From Mucilaginibacter pallidiroseus (GTDB lineage: Bacteria > Bacteroidota > Bacteroidia > Sphingobacteriales > Sphingobacteriaceae), in assembly GCF_007846085.1 (NCBI RefSeq), contig NZ_VOEJ01000003.1, positions 62,001 through 126,000 of the forward strand: a stretch of DNA of 64,000 bases, in the 5' to 3' direction. Positions 51,919 through 61,176 of this stretch are shown piece by piece. The number at the start of each line of letters is the position of its first letter. Position 1 is the first letter of the stretch. The notes beneath the pieces were generated by a model, which saw only the letters and a program-made list of their open reading frames with translations, ran no database searches and had not been told where the DNA came from. The position numbers and the translations under genes were made by a program.

Positions 51919-53775
51919 TTATGTTGAACTTAGCCTTACGGTAAATTTAGTGCCCTGGCTTGGTTGGCTGCTTACAGTGATATTGCCACCACAAGCTTCT
52001 ACCTGGTTCTTGGTAATAAATAAACCCATGCCTTTCGCATCGCTATTGCCATTAAAGGTTTTGTACATACCGAACAGCTGATCGCCGTATTTTTCGAGGT
52101 TGATGCCTATTCCATTATCTGCTACGCTAAAACCTGGTTTCCCATCAGCTTCAATATAATCAACTATAATAATCGGGCGCTGCGTTAACGAGCGATATTT
52201 AATAGCATTACTTATTAAGTTGAAAATAATGCTTTCCATGTATGCCGGGCTGTAAACCAGGTTTACGTGCGCAGGTATGTTGTTTTGTATATCCACATTC
52301 CAGCGTTTGATATCATTTTGCAACAAGCCAATTGCCTTTTCAAAATAGTCGCGAAGATTAATTTCAGAGGTTTGGATATCAATATTGGTTTGTATCGATA
52401 CCACTTCATTTAAATTATTGATGGTATCGTTAAGTAACTCAGACACATTCAATAAGTGAGCAGACATTTCGGCCTTTTCACGTTCATTAGTATGCGGATC
52501 ATTGATCACATCCATGATCATCTTAAAGTTGCTTGAATGTGTACGCAAGTTGTGCGATACGATGTAAGCAAAGTTTAGCAACCTGTTATTTTGCCCGCTA
52601 ACAGTATTTAATGTACGGCGCAATTGCTCCTCTTGCTGCTTTTGCTCTGTAATATCGGTATGCGTCCCAATTACACGGGCGGGGCTGCCATCTGCAGCAT
52701 ATTCAATTACTTTGCCCCTGTCAAGTATCCATTTGTAGCTACCGTCTTTACATTGCACCCTATGCTGATTCTCATACATGGCGGTTTCACCTCGCAGGTA
52801 GCCCTGCACATCATTAACATATTTTTCGCGGTCGCTGGGGTGAACACGCTTTGTCCAAACACCGGGCACGGTATCAAACTCATGCGGCTCAAAACCTATC
52901 ATCCGGATGCACTGATCGGAGTGGAAAACGCTATTAGTGCGTAAATCCCAGTCCCATATACCACCGCCAGTACCTTCTGATGCAAAAATCCAGCGGCGCT
53001 CGCTTTCCCGCAATGCGTCTTCGGCAATTTTGCGATCTGTAATATCTTTTATCTGCGATACAAAATAAAGTGGTTTTCGGGCCTGGTCTACCACCATTGA
53101 TACGTTTAGAAATATCCATAAAATGCTGCCGCTTTTCGTAAAGTAACGTTTTTCCATTTTATAGGTAGTTACCTCGCCCGCCAACAATTTATCCAGCAGC
53201 TCAAGATCAGCTTGCAGGTCTTCCGGGTGGGTTATTTCCTGGAATGTTTTACTTAACAGTTCCTCTTCGGTGTAGCCCAACAACTCGCAAATACTGTTGT
53301 TAACCTTCATAAACCTGCCTTCTAATGATACCAGCACCATTCCAATGGGCGAGTATTGAAAAGCACTCTTTAAGGTTTCGTTAGCTATTTCTGCTTGTTG
53401 CTCATCAAGTTTCCTTTGCGTAATATCAATATGGCAACCCACCATTCGTACGGGTTTTTTTCCCTTCCATTCAATAACACGGCCTGTAGTATTTACCCAA
53501 ATGGTTGAGCCACTCTTGTGCCGGTACCTAACATCGATATTGAAAGGAATTTTACCTCCGCTTTTAAAGCACTCGGCCAAGTGAACTTCTAAGCGGCTCT
53601 TATCTTCCGGTTGGATGATTGTGTCCCATAAGCTTATAAAATCTTCCAGTTCGTGCTCCTCATAACCAAAAACAGCTTTTAGCTTAGGGCTAAGGTAAAC
53701 TCTATTGGCTAAAATGTGCCAGTCCCAATGGCCGGCAAGGCTCTCTTCCAGAATGATCTTGTGAATATTATCCAT
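51919..53775 (-). CDS. Multi-PAS sensor histidine kinase
   Basis: The ATG at 53775 starts MDNIHKIILEESL; an upstream in-frame GTG is less likely. The 618-residue soluble kinase has three PAS/PAC units: about 5-120 (HWDWHILANRVYLSP), 130-245 (FQYSPIGMVLVSLEG) and 260-375 (GIWDWDLRTNSVFHS). The dimerisation box is unusual, with SHNLRTHSSNFK in place of SHELRTP. The ATPase domain shows NLISNAIKYRS, VADNGIGINLE and GMGLFITKNQ. No regulator is adjacent. It lacks membrane helices, so it probably senses a cytoplasmic signal. Confidence 0.9.
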   Translation of the reverse strand: MDNIHKIILEESLAGHWDWHILANRVYLSPKLKAVFGYEEHELEDFISLWDTIIQPEDKSRLEVHLAECFKSGGKIPFNIDVRYRHKSGSTIWVNTTGRVIEWKGKKPVRMVGCHIDITQRKLDEQQAEIANETLKSAFQYSPIGMVLVSLEGRFMKVNNSICELLGYTEEELLSKTFQEITHPEDLQADLELLDKLLAGEVTTYKMEKRYFTKSGSILWIFLNVSMVVDQARKPLYFVSQIKDITDRKIAEDALRESERRWIFASEGTGGGIWDWDLRTNSVFHSDQCIRMIGFEPHEFDTVPGVWTKRVHPSDREKYVNDVQGYLRGETAMYENQHRVQCKDGSYKWILDRGKVIEYAADGSPARVIGTHTDITEQKQQEEQLRRTLNTVSGQNNRLLNFAYIVSHNLRTHSSNFKMIMDVINDPHTNEREKAEMSAHLLNVSELLNDTINNLNEVVSIQTNIDIQTSEINLRDYFEKAIGLLQNDIKRWNVDIQNNIPAHVNLVYSPAYMESIIFNLISNAIKYRSLTQRPIIIVDYIEADGKPGFSVADNGIGINLEKYGDQLFGMYKTFNGNSDAKGMGLFITKNQVEACGGNITVSSQPSQGTKFTVRLSST

Positions 53776-53872
53776 TGAACAGCGGGGGGCAATACAACCG
53801 GTGTTAATGTACACAAAATCAAATCACCTTTCAACTAAGGGCACGTAATATTATTTAGGTGTTGTGTGTCAA

Positions 53873-55072
53873 TTAAATAAACTCCAACCCGGCAAAACTT
53901 TTATCAAGCACCTGGTTGTTGTTTACATCAAGCCACTTGTCAAGCAGGGTGGCGTAAACACTCCTGAAATCAATTTCGTATTTAAGGTCGCCGTTGTCAA
54001 GCTGGGCCAGGTTGGGTGCATTGTTATAAATACCTGCTTTTTTCAGCTTGCCGCCAAACATCATAATGTTATTGGCCGTGCCATGATCGGTACCGTTGCT
54101 GGCGTTTTGTTCAACGCGGCGGCCAAATTCAGAGAAGGTCATTACCAGCGTATCATCCAGCTTACCGGTTGCCTTGAGGTTTTTAACAAAAGCAGCTATG
54201 CCTTCGCTGTAAATTTTAAGGTTGCGCCCCTGCTGATTTAACTGCGTGGTATGCGTATCGAAACCACTTAATGATACATAGTAAACCCTTGTTTTTAAAC
54301 CCGAGTTAATAAACTTTGCTACCGTTTTAAGCTGATTGGCAAAGCCGGTTTGCGGATACTCGGCCACTGTTTTATAGATCTTAGATGTTTGCTGAATGTA
54401 ATTTGCCGACGAATATGTTTCAACCATGGTTTTGTACAAATAACCCAGGTTATCATCATTCAGATGCAAATCGTCGTGCTCGTGCACCAATTCTTTAAAA
54501 AGTGGCTCGCGGGTTGATTGATAAAGCTTAGCAGGATTTTGCACCGCTATCCCTTTCATTTTTGCACCCTTCATTGCGAGTGAAAGGGTATCATCTACCT
54601 CAATAGCAGTATAAGTTTCCTTATTTACAGCGCAATTGCTATCCAGGTACCGGCCTATCCATCCAGTGTTTAAAAACTGGCTCGAATCACTTGCGGTTTG
54701 CCATATATCCATCGACCTGAAGTGCGACCTGTCCGGATTTGGATAACCAACCGAATTGATCACCCCCATCCATCCCTGGTCATAAAGTTCCTTCAGGGCT
54801 ATCATATTGGGGTTTAGTCCCTGCATGTCATTAAGCTTAACTATATCAGGTTGCTTTATGGCAATCGTGTTTCGTTTTTGATAGTAAATATCGTTACCAT
54901 AAGGCACAATTGTATTAAGCCCATCATTACCGCCCGACAGTTGTACAATTACCAGATTTTTATAACCACTAATTTGAGGCGAGGCCAAAGCCTCCAACGG
55001 TTTCAGGAATGATGGCACCAAAAATGCGCCCGAGGCGAGGCTGCTATATTTTAAAAAATCTCTTCTTTTCAT
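53873..55072 (-). CDS. DUF1501 family exported protein
   Basis: A 399-residue protein with a twin-arginine-like signal (MKRRDFLKYSSLASGAF). The DUF1501 pattern is seen in LVIVQLSGGNDGLNTIVP near the start, HFRSMDIWQTAS, a late SLSGFDTHTTQLNQQG, and VMTFSEFGRRVEQNASNGTD. The fold resembles the alkaline-phosphatase/sulfatase superfamily, though activity is unproven. It begins 12 bp after the DUF1800 gene, and these two families occur as a pair in many Bacteroidota and Planctomycetes. Confidence 0.9.
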   Translation of the reverse strand: MKRRDFLKYSSLASGAFLVPSFLKPLEALASPQISGYKNLVIVQLSGGNDGLNTIVPYGNDIYYQKRNTIAIKQPDIVKLNDMQGLNPNMIALKELYDQGWMGVINSVGYPNPDRSHFRSMDIWQTASDSSQFLNTGWIGRYLDSNCAVNKETYTAIEVDDTLSLAMKGAKMKGIAVQNPAKLYQSTREPLFKELVHEHDDLHLNDDNLGYLYKTMVETYSSANYIQQTSKIYKTVAEYPQTGFANQLKTVAKFINSGLKTRVYYVSLSGFDTHTTQLNQQGRNLKIYSEGIAAFVKNLKATGKLDDTLVMTFSEFGRRVEQNASNGTDHGTANNIMMFGGKLKKAGIYNNAPNLAQLDNGDLKYEIDFRSVYATLLDKWLDVNNNQVLDKSFAGLEFI

Positions 55073-55084
55073 GATGGTTTAATT

Positions 55085-56479
55085 TTAGCAAAGCTGGTAC
55101 TCGGGAGTGGATACCAGCTCAATAACCATTGCTTTTACATCTTTTGAACGGGTTACAATATTCATCAGGTTATTGTTAAGCCGTGGCGCAATCAGGATTT
55201 GTGCTATAGTAGCCCTGCTGGTGTTTGCCGGTATACCATTTAAAAATCGGCTCCAATCCGGCTGGGTTTGTACTTGCGTATTCACATCCTTACGCTTATT
55301 AAGCGAAGTGGCTATAAAGGCCTCGTCTTCCGGATCGGGCTTACCGCTAAAATTAATAACGCCATCGTTTAACACAGTTGACGGGATCTTGATGCGATAC
55401 ATCAGCGATGAGCTATCTATCCAATTTTTGCCACCCGGCCAGCCTGCCACATTTGGCGGGTAGAACAATACCTGGCCAAGTGCCCGCTCAAATTGCATCA
55501 GCACATCGGGATTTTTGTAATCGATATAAAACTGGCGGTTAAGCCCAACAATAAACTCTACCGGCGATTTAATAAGCGTGCCCACATTTTTATCAGCATA
55601 AAACCATTCGGCGTTAAAAATATGCTTCAGCAAAGGTGTAATCTCGTAGCCGGACTGGTAAAAAACATCGGCCATGCCGGTAACATGAGCAGCATCCGGC
55701 GTTTCGTTTACAAGATATTTGTAAAGCTTATTACATATAAACAGGGCAGTTTCTTTTTTGCTCAATAGTATGTCAATAATATCATCGCCTGTAAAGTTGC
55801 CGCTTTTGCCCAAAAAAGTTTTTGAACCATCATCATGTAATGGCGCACGGGCAACAAAGGCACCATCCTTTCTAAATCCCCATCCAGTGAAGGCTCGTGC
55901 CGATTCCTTAATATCCTGCTCGGTATAGTTGCCACGGCCAATGGTAAACAACTCCATCAGTTCGCGCGCAAAGTTCTCATTAGGATGATTCTTCTGGTTT
56001 TGCTGATTGTTTAAAAACTGCAGCATAGCAGGCGCTTTTGAAACTTCGGTTAGCAATGTTTTAAAACTCCCTAATGCGCACTGCCTGTGTATATTGTTAA
56101 GCTGTTGTGCAAACCAGGGGTTTTGCGTGCGGCAGGCAAAGTGGTTGTGCCAAAAAAGCGTCATCTTCTCGCGCAGCTGTGCATCTGTGGTGCTCATTTG
56201 CTGTACCCAATATACGTTTAGACCTTTTTCCTGCTGGCGCTGCTCCTGTAAAAACATCTTGCGGGTAAGCCCGTCTTTTTCTAAAAAATCTTTAAAATTT
56301 ATATTGCCTGATACAATATCAAGCGGAATATTTGGCTGCGAACGCATAAATAAGTCATCAACCGCTTGCTTAACAGTTAAAGCGCCTGCACGCTTAGCAT
56401 CTTCAAGGCGCAAACCAAAGGCCGCCCTACTGTATAAATGCTTAATTTTTTTGATGTTATCCATGCCGCTATTTGACAT
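55085..56479 (-). CDS. DUF1800 family protein
   Basis: A 464-residue protein; a second start at 56464 is possible. It has the DUF1800 signatures HLYSRAAFGLRLED at the front, MTLFWHNHFACR, HPNENFARELMELFTIGRG, and ARAFTGWGFRK. A VLFYPPNVAGWPGGKNWID block precedes the C terminus. The role of the family is unknown; with its DUF1501 partner it is often proposed to work on extracellular polymers. It is the first gene of this two-gene leftward operon. Confidence 0.9.
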   Translation of the reverse strand: MSNSGMDNIKKIKHLYSRAAFGLRLEDAKRAGALTVKQAVDDLFMRSQPNIPLDIVSGNINFKDFLEKDGLTRKMFLQEQRQQEKGLNVYWVQQMSTTDAQLREKMTLFWHNHFACRTQNPWFAQQLNNIHRQCALGSFKTLLTEVSKAPAMLQFLNNQQNQKNHPNENFARELMELFTIGRGNYTEQDIKESARAFTGWGFRKDGAFVARAPLHDDGSKTFLGKSGNFTGDDIIDILLSKKETALFICNKLYKYLVNETPDAAHVTGMADVFYQSGYEITPLLKHIFNAEWFYADKNVGTLIKSPVEFIVGLNRQFYIDYKNPDVLMQFERALGQVLFYPPNVAGWPGGKNWIDSSSLMYRIKIPSTVLNDGVINFSGKPDPEDEAFIATSLNKRKDVNTQVQTQPDWSRFLNGIPANTSRATIAQILIAPRLNNNLMNIVTRSKDVKAMVIELVSTPEYQLC

Positions 56480-56590
56480 AACGTATTAGCTATAGGTTTA
56501 ATTTAACACGTCAATTTTTTTTGTATATACATTTCATAAGTGTATCATAAATAATATCTTAGATGTTGTACTAAACCCTAATTACACTAT

Positions 56591-58567
56591 ATGACCAAAA
56601 CCTTTACGCTGCTATTGGTTTGCCTTGCATGTACATTTGCAAAAGCGCAAACCGCCCCTTCCACACAACCCTTCGGAAAGGTTGACATTGCCGACCTCGA
56701 ACTTAAGTCGTGCGAGTTTGAACCCGACGCAAATGCTGAAGTATTATTTGACAAAGGCCTTGTTTATTACGATCACAATTTCAGCCTCGCTATGGAACGC
56801 CATAAGCGCATCAAAATTTTCAACGATAAGGGTAAAGATAATGCCAATATCCGGATTGAATATTTTAGTGGCAGCCACGTAGAAAACATTACAGGGTTGC
56901 AGGCGCAAACAATCTCTTTGGTTGATGGCAAACCCGAAATTGTTAAGCTTGATAAGAAGCTAATTTACGTGGAGCGGGTTGATAAACTACGAAGTGCTTA
57001 CGTATTTTCTTTACCGAATGTTAAGGCTGGCTCAATAATAGAATATAAATACGTTTGGAACACTACATCCATAAGTAACTTCCCTGATTGGGATTTTCAG
57101 GACAAAATACCTGTTCGCTACAGTGAACTTATAACACAGGTACCTGATATACTATATTTTAAAGTTAAAAACACGCTTATGGAACCTCTTGTGGTTTCTA
57201 AACGGACCGAAGAATCTCGTAACCTCGCCGACGGTACAAACGGTGGCACCGGCTATCAGTTAGTAAAAACGGTTAGAGGCGTTGCCAATATCCACTCTTT
57301 GCCAGATGAGCCTTACATGACATCAACCAAAGACAATTACCAGTCTATCGTACACTACCTTACAGGCATAGCACCCATAGGACAGGGTTTTGCAAAAAAC
57401 TTTTCGGACAGTTGGGCAAAGGTGGGCGGGATACTTGCCGACGATGATGATTTTGGCGGCCAGCTAAAACGAAAGCTGGCAGGGGAAGAAGCAATTATTG
57501 CTAAGGCAAAAGGCTTAAATAATGACCTTGACCGTATTGAGTATTTATTTAATGAAGTAAAAAACACGGTTAAGTGGAGCGGCGCTGACAGTTATCAGAC
57601 AGATGACGGCACTGTGGCCGCATGGCAAAAGAAAAGCGGCAATTCGGCCGAGGTGAACTTGATACTGTATCATCTACTTAAACAATCTGGCGTGCAGGCA
57701 TTCCCAATGATAGTGAGTACACGTCAACATGGCAAGGTAGCTTCGTACTATCCTTTTCTGTACCAATTTAACCGGGCCGTAGTATATGTGACATTAAAAG
57801 ACGACCGGGAATTTATATTAGATGCGACAAGTAAATACAATGTTTACAATGAAACACCAGACGATTTATTAAATGGCTATGCCTTGTATATAGATAAGGA
57901 GCGGAAGATATATGACATGGTTTACTTATCAAATAGCACGCCGGCTAAGCAAGTAGTTGTTATAAGTGCCGATATAAAAAAGGAAGGTAAAATGGACGGC
58001 GTTGCGCAGGTAAGCAGCTTTAGCTATAACCGCGCCCACCGTTTAAAGATGTATAAAACGGACGGTGAGAAGAAATACACGGAATATATAACCGGCAATA
58101 ACAACAATCTTAAAGTTGCTTCATTGAATATAGAGAACATGGACATTGATACATTGCCGCTTGTCCAAAAAATCAACTTTAATCAGGAGCTTACCGGGTC
58201 TGACGATAGCTACATATATTTTAACCCGAACTTATTTACCAACCTAAAATCAAATCCTTTTTTAAGCGAAACCCGGCTTACCGACATCGACTTCGGGCAC
58301 CGCAACAATTATTCGTTAATAGGTTTGTTTAAAATGCCGCCTAATTACAAGGCCGATGCAATACCTAAAAATATTACGATGATAATGCCAGACAGCAGCA
58401 TTATTTTTAGGCGCATGGTGGCCAATGATGAAGAAAAGATATCTGTGCGGTATTTCATCGATTATAAAAAGACAACCTATCGCAAAGACAATTACGCCGA
58501 GTTTTATGAATTTTGCAAAAGGATGTATGAAATGTTAAACGAGCAAATTGTATTAAAGAAATCGTAG
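56591..58567 (+). CDS. DUF3857/transglutaminase-like protein lacking the catalytic residues
   Basis: A 658-residue exported protein (signal ends KA-QT). The DUF3857 domain covers about 55-230, and a transglutaminase-like domain about 290-440 follows. Where active members have Cys in GDCKAM, this protein has Ser352 (SGNSAEV). Where they have His (FNHVIL), it has Arg395 (FNRAVVY); only the Asp of FILDATS is kept. It is therefore probably a pseudoenzyme that binds a partner or peptide. The gene after it, which starts 2 bp later, has the active residues, which suggests a working pair. Confidence 0.83.
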   Translation: MTKTFTLLLVCLACTFAKAQTAPSTQPFGKVDIADLELKSCEFEPDANAEVLFDKGLVYYDHNFSLAMERHKRIKIFNDKGKDNANIRIEYFSGSHVENITGLQAQTISLVDGKPEIVKLDKKLIYVERVDKLRSAYVFSLPNVKAGSIIEYKYVWNTTSISNFPDWDFQDKIPVRYSELITQVPDILYFKVKNTLMEPLVVSKRTEESRNLADGTNGGTGYQLVKTVRGVANIHSLPDEPYMTSTKDNYQSIVHYLTGIAPIGQGFAKNFSDSWAKVGGILADDDDFGGQLKRKLAGEEAIIAKAKGLNNDLDRIEYLFNEVKNTVKWSGADSYQTDDGTVAAWQKKSGNSAEVNLILYHLLKQSGVQAFPMIVSTRQHGKVASYYPFLYQFNRAVVYVTLKDDREFILDATSKYNVYNETPDDLLNGYALYIDKERKIYDMVYLSNSTPAKQVVVISADIKKEGKMDGVAQVSSFSYNRAHRLKMYKTDGEKKYTEYITGNNNNLKVASLNIENMDIDTLPLVQKINFNQELTGSDDSYIYFNPNLFTNLKSNPFLSETRLTDIDFGHRNNYSLIGLFKMPPNYKADAIPKNITMIMPDSSIIFRRMVANDEEKISVRYFIDYKKTTYRKDNYAEFYEFCKRMYEMLNEQIVLKKS

Positions 58568-58569
58568 TG

Positions 58570-60510
58570 ATGCTCAAAAAATTATTTTGCTGTAAACCTA
58601 TTTATTTTGCTGCGCTTTTTTGTATTTCGTTTTTAACAACTAATGCCCAATCAACAAAAATAGGTAAAGAACTGTATCAGGCATCTGCCATTCCAGATTC
58701 ATTAAAAACGGAGGCAAACTCTGTTGTAAGATACTCATCGGACGTTTTGGTTGTTAAAGGTGCCGGGCGTGCTACCAAAAAGCATCATAGTATAATAACT
58801 GTACTGAATGAGAAGGGCGATGACGACGCTATGCAGGTGCTTTTTTATGACCGGAAATTTAATTCCGTTGGCAGTTTTTTAATGACAGTTTATAATGCTG
58901 CCGGGCTGCCTTTAAAAAAATATCATAAAAGCGATATGTATGATCGCGCCGCAGTAGATGGTATATCAATAGTTACAGATGATAGATTGCTTGCAATAAA
59001 ACATACTATTGCAAGCTACCCCTGCACTATCGAACTTGAATATGAAAAAAGCTTGAACAGCTACCTGAGTTTAGGGAGTTGGGTAATACAGCAACCGGAA
59101 AAAGCTGTTGAATTTGCAGAATATATAGTGCAAGTAAGCCCGGAAACTGGTTTCAGATTTCAAAATAAGAACACAAAGGTTGCCCCTATAAAAACAAGTG
59201 ACGGCATTTTAGATACATACATATGGAAAGTGGCCAACCTAAAAGCCGCTAAGCCTGAAGACGACGCGCTTGACTGGCAAATTACGCCAAGGGTGATTTT
59301 TGCAGCCAATCAGTTTCAATTTGACGGTATCCCCGGGGACTTTTCTACGTGGCAAAACTACGGTAAATGGCATTTGGCTTTAAACCAGTATGCAAGTGAT
59401 TTGAACCCGGCGCGAGTGCAGGAAATACAACAGATGACTGCCGACTTAAAAACCGATAAGGAAAAGGCCCGGTTTTTATACGAGTATATGCAGCACAATA
59501 TTAGGTATGTGAGCGTGCAATTGGGCATTGGTGGCTTAAAGCCGTTTGCAGCCAGCTTTGTAGATCAAAAAAAGTATGGTGATTGTAAGGCCATGTCCAA
59601 CTACATGTCAGCGTTACTCCAAGCTGTAAATATACCGTCACACTATGCAATTGTAAATGCCGGTACTAATGCCGAACCGGCCGATGAGCGCTTTCCTAAC
59701 TCTGCGTTTAACCATGTAATACTGTGTGTTCCTTTAAAAGGCGATACCACCTGGCTGGAATGTACCAGCAGCACCCAACCATTTGGCAAGCTTGGCTCAT
59801 TTACAGAAAACCGTCGTGCATTACTGGTTACCGCAAACGGAGGTTTGTTGGTTAACACGCCAAAAAGCACGGCAGATGACAATCAGTTAAACAGCGATGT
59901 TCAAATTAAATTGAACGCCGACGGAAGCGCAAAGGTAAAGATGAAATTAATAGGTACAGGCGGTTATCGCGAAACCTATGTCGACCTGGCCTCAGCCAAG
60001 TTGGATGAGCAAAAAGAGTCGTTGCTTAGGTTATATAGGATAAAGCAACCTATACTTTTCAACCTGACAGCAGCCGAAGATAAAAATGGATTAAAAGAAA
60101 TAGACCTCGACCTTGAATATGACAAGTTTTATGAAATTGCAGCCGGTAATAAACAGTTTTATCGTCCACGTGCATTTGACCTATGGAGCATAACCTGCCC
60201 CCCATTAGATAAACGCAAAACAGATTATTACTTCAATTACCCTATGCAAAAGTTATGCACCACATTAATTGACCTTCCCGAAGGTTTTGAGGTTGAATCA
60301 TTGCCTGCAAATCAAACCTTAAAATTTACGTATGGTAATTACGAGGTACAATACGTTTACGACACTGCAAAGAACCAGGTAAAAAGCGTAGCCAAATTTA
60401 ATTTGAACAGCCAGGTAATACCTGCTGCGAAATACACCGAGATGCAGCAGTATATGGACAATATTGCAGCTGCACAAAATAAAAAATTGGTAATACGTAA
60501 GAAGGCCTAA
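58570..60510 (+). CDS. DUF3857/transglutaminase-like protein with intact active site
   Basis: The ATG at 58570 follows an in-frame GTG that overlaps the previous stop. The 646-residue exported protein (signal ends TNA-QS) has a DUF3857 domain (about 60-240) and a transglutaminase-like domain with Cys339 (KKYGDCKAMSNY), His382 (FNHVIL) and Glu397 (WLECTSSTQPFG). Proteins of this type are expected to act as proteases or amidases outside the cytoplasm. It starts 2 bp after the stop of its Ser/Arg-substituted relative. The TAA stop at its end forms part of the -7 box of aat. Confidence 0.85.
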   Translation: MLKKLFCCKPIYFAALFCISFLTTNAQSTKIGKELYQASAIPDSLKTEANSVVRYSSDVLVVKGAGRATKKHHSIITVLNEKGDDDAMQVLFYDRKFNSVGSFLMTVYNAAGLPLKKYHKSDMYDRAAVDGISIVTDDRLLAIKHTIASYPCTIELEYEKSLNSYLSLGSWVIQQPEKAVEFAEYIVQVSPETGFRFQNKNTKVAPIKTSDGILDTYIWKVANLKAAKPEDDALDWQITPRVIFAANQFQFDGIPGDFSTWQNYGKWHLALNQYASDLNPARVQEIQQMTADLKTDKEKARFLYEYMQHNIRYVSVQLGIGGLKPFAASFVDQKKYGDCKAMSNYMSALLQAVNIPSHYAIVNAGTNAEPADERFPNSAFNHVILCVPLKGDTTWLECTSSTQPFGKLGSFTENRRALLVTANGGLLVNTPKSTADDNQLNSDVQIKLNADGSAKVKMKLIGTGGYRETYVDLASAKLDEQKESLLRLYRIKQPILFNLTAAEDKNGLKEIDLDLEYDKFYEIAAGNKQFYRPRAFDLWSITCPPLDKRKTDYYFNYPMQKLCTTLIDLPEGFEVESLPANQTLKFTYGNYEVQYVYDTAKNQVKSVAKFNLNSQVIPAAKYTEMQQYMDNIAAAQNKKLVIRKKA

Positions 60511-60515
60511 TTTTG
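60487..60515 (+). promoter_or_regulatory. Promoter of aat inside the end of the DUF3857 gene
   Basis: TTG (60487-60489), 18 bp, and a perfect -7 box TAATTTTG (60508-60515) whose first three bases are the stop of the preceding gene. The aat ATG is 5 nt later, so the transcript would be leaderless or nearly so. Confidence 0.5.
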
Positions 60516-60520
60516 CCCGC

Positions 60521-61159
60521 ATGATTTTTAGGCTTGATGAACGCCTGCTGTTTCCGGACCCTACCCTGGCAGAAGATGATGGCTTCCTGGCAGTAGGCGG
60601 CGATTTAAGTACAAACCGCCTGCTGCTGGCTTACCAAAACGGTATATTTCCCTGGTATAGCGAGGATGAGCCGATTTTATGGTTCTCTCCCCATGAGCGG
60701 TTTGTGCTTTTCCCTGAAGAGTTACAAGTCAGCAAATCTATGCGGCAGGTCTTAAGATCAGCCAAGTTCTCAGTAACCCTGAATACGTGTTTCAACGACG
60801 TGATAGAGGCTTGTGCAGCGGCCAAGCGCGAAGAACAGGATGGTACATGGATAACCGCCGACATGAAAGCAGCTTACAACAACTTGCATAAATTAGGCCA
60901 CGCACATTCTGTTGAAGTGTGGCATGCCGGCAAGCTTGTCGGAGGCTTATATGGTGTACAAATTGGTCGGGTATTTTGCGGCGAAAGCATGTTTAGTAAA
61001 ATGAGCAACGCGTCAAAAACAGCTTTGATATGGCTTTGCCAAACAGGTCAATACCACATGATTGACTGCCAGGTGCACACAGCACATCTTTAATCCATGG
61101 GTGCGCGGATGATTCCGCGGCAACTATATCTGAACATGCTGCAAAAAAGCAACGCCTAA
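60521..61159 (+). pseudogene. aat: Leucyl/phenylalanyl-tRNA--protein transferase with in-frame stop near the end
   Basis: The first 190 codons give a good Aat: FPDPTLAEDDGFLAVGGDL, NGIFPWYSEDEPILWFSP, GKLVGGLYGVQIG, VFCGESMFSKMSNASK and IDCQVHTAHL. A TAA at 61091-61093 then stops translation. The same frame goes on with SMGARMIPRQLYLNMLQ to a second stop at 61157-61159, which is the normal Aat C terminus (compare HTxHLESLGAR in relatives). One base change from GAA to TAA explains it. Aat adds Leu or Phe to N-terminal Arg/Lys for ClpS-ClpAP decay. Loss of the last 22 residues may harm it, though most of the fold remains. A sequencing error cannot be excluded. Confidence 0.8.
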
Positions 61160-61163
61160 ACCT

Positions 61164-61171
61164 TAGCTTTG
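61164..61171 (+). promoter_or_regulatory. -7 box just before ruvC
   Basis: TAGCTTTG is a perfect TANNTTTG box ending 5 nt before the ruvC ATG. No good -33 element was seen at 19-21 bp. Confidence 0.35.
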
Positions 61172-61176
61172 CAACA

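Noticed and set aside
60521..61159. Frameshift in aat
   Set aside because: The C-terminal Aat residues continue in the same frame after the TAA, so the lesion is a nonsense codon and not an indel.
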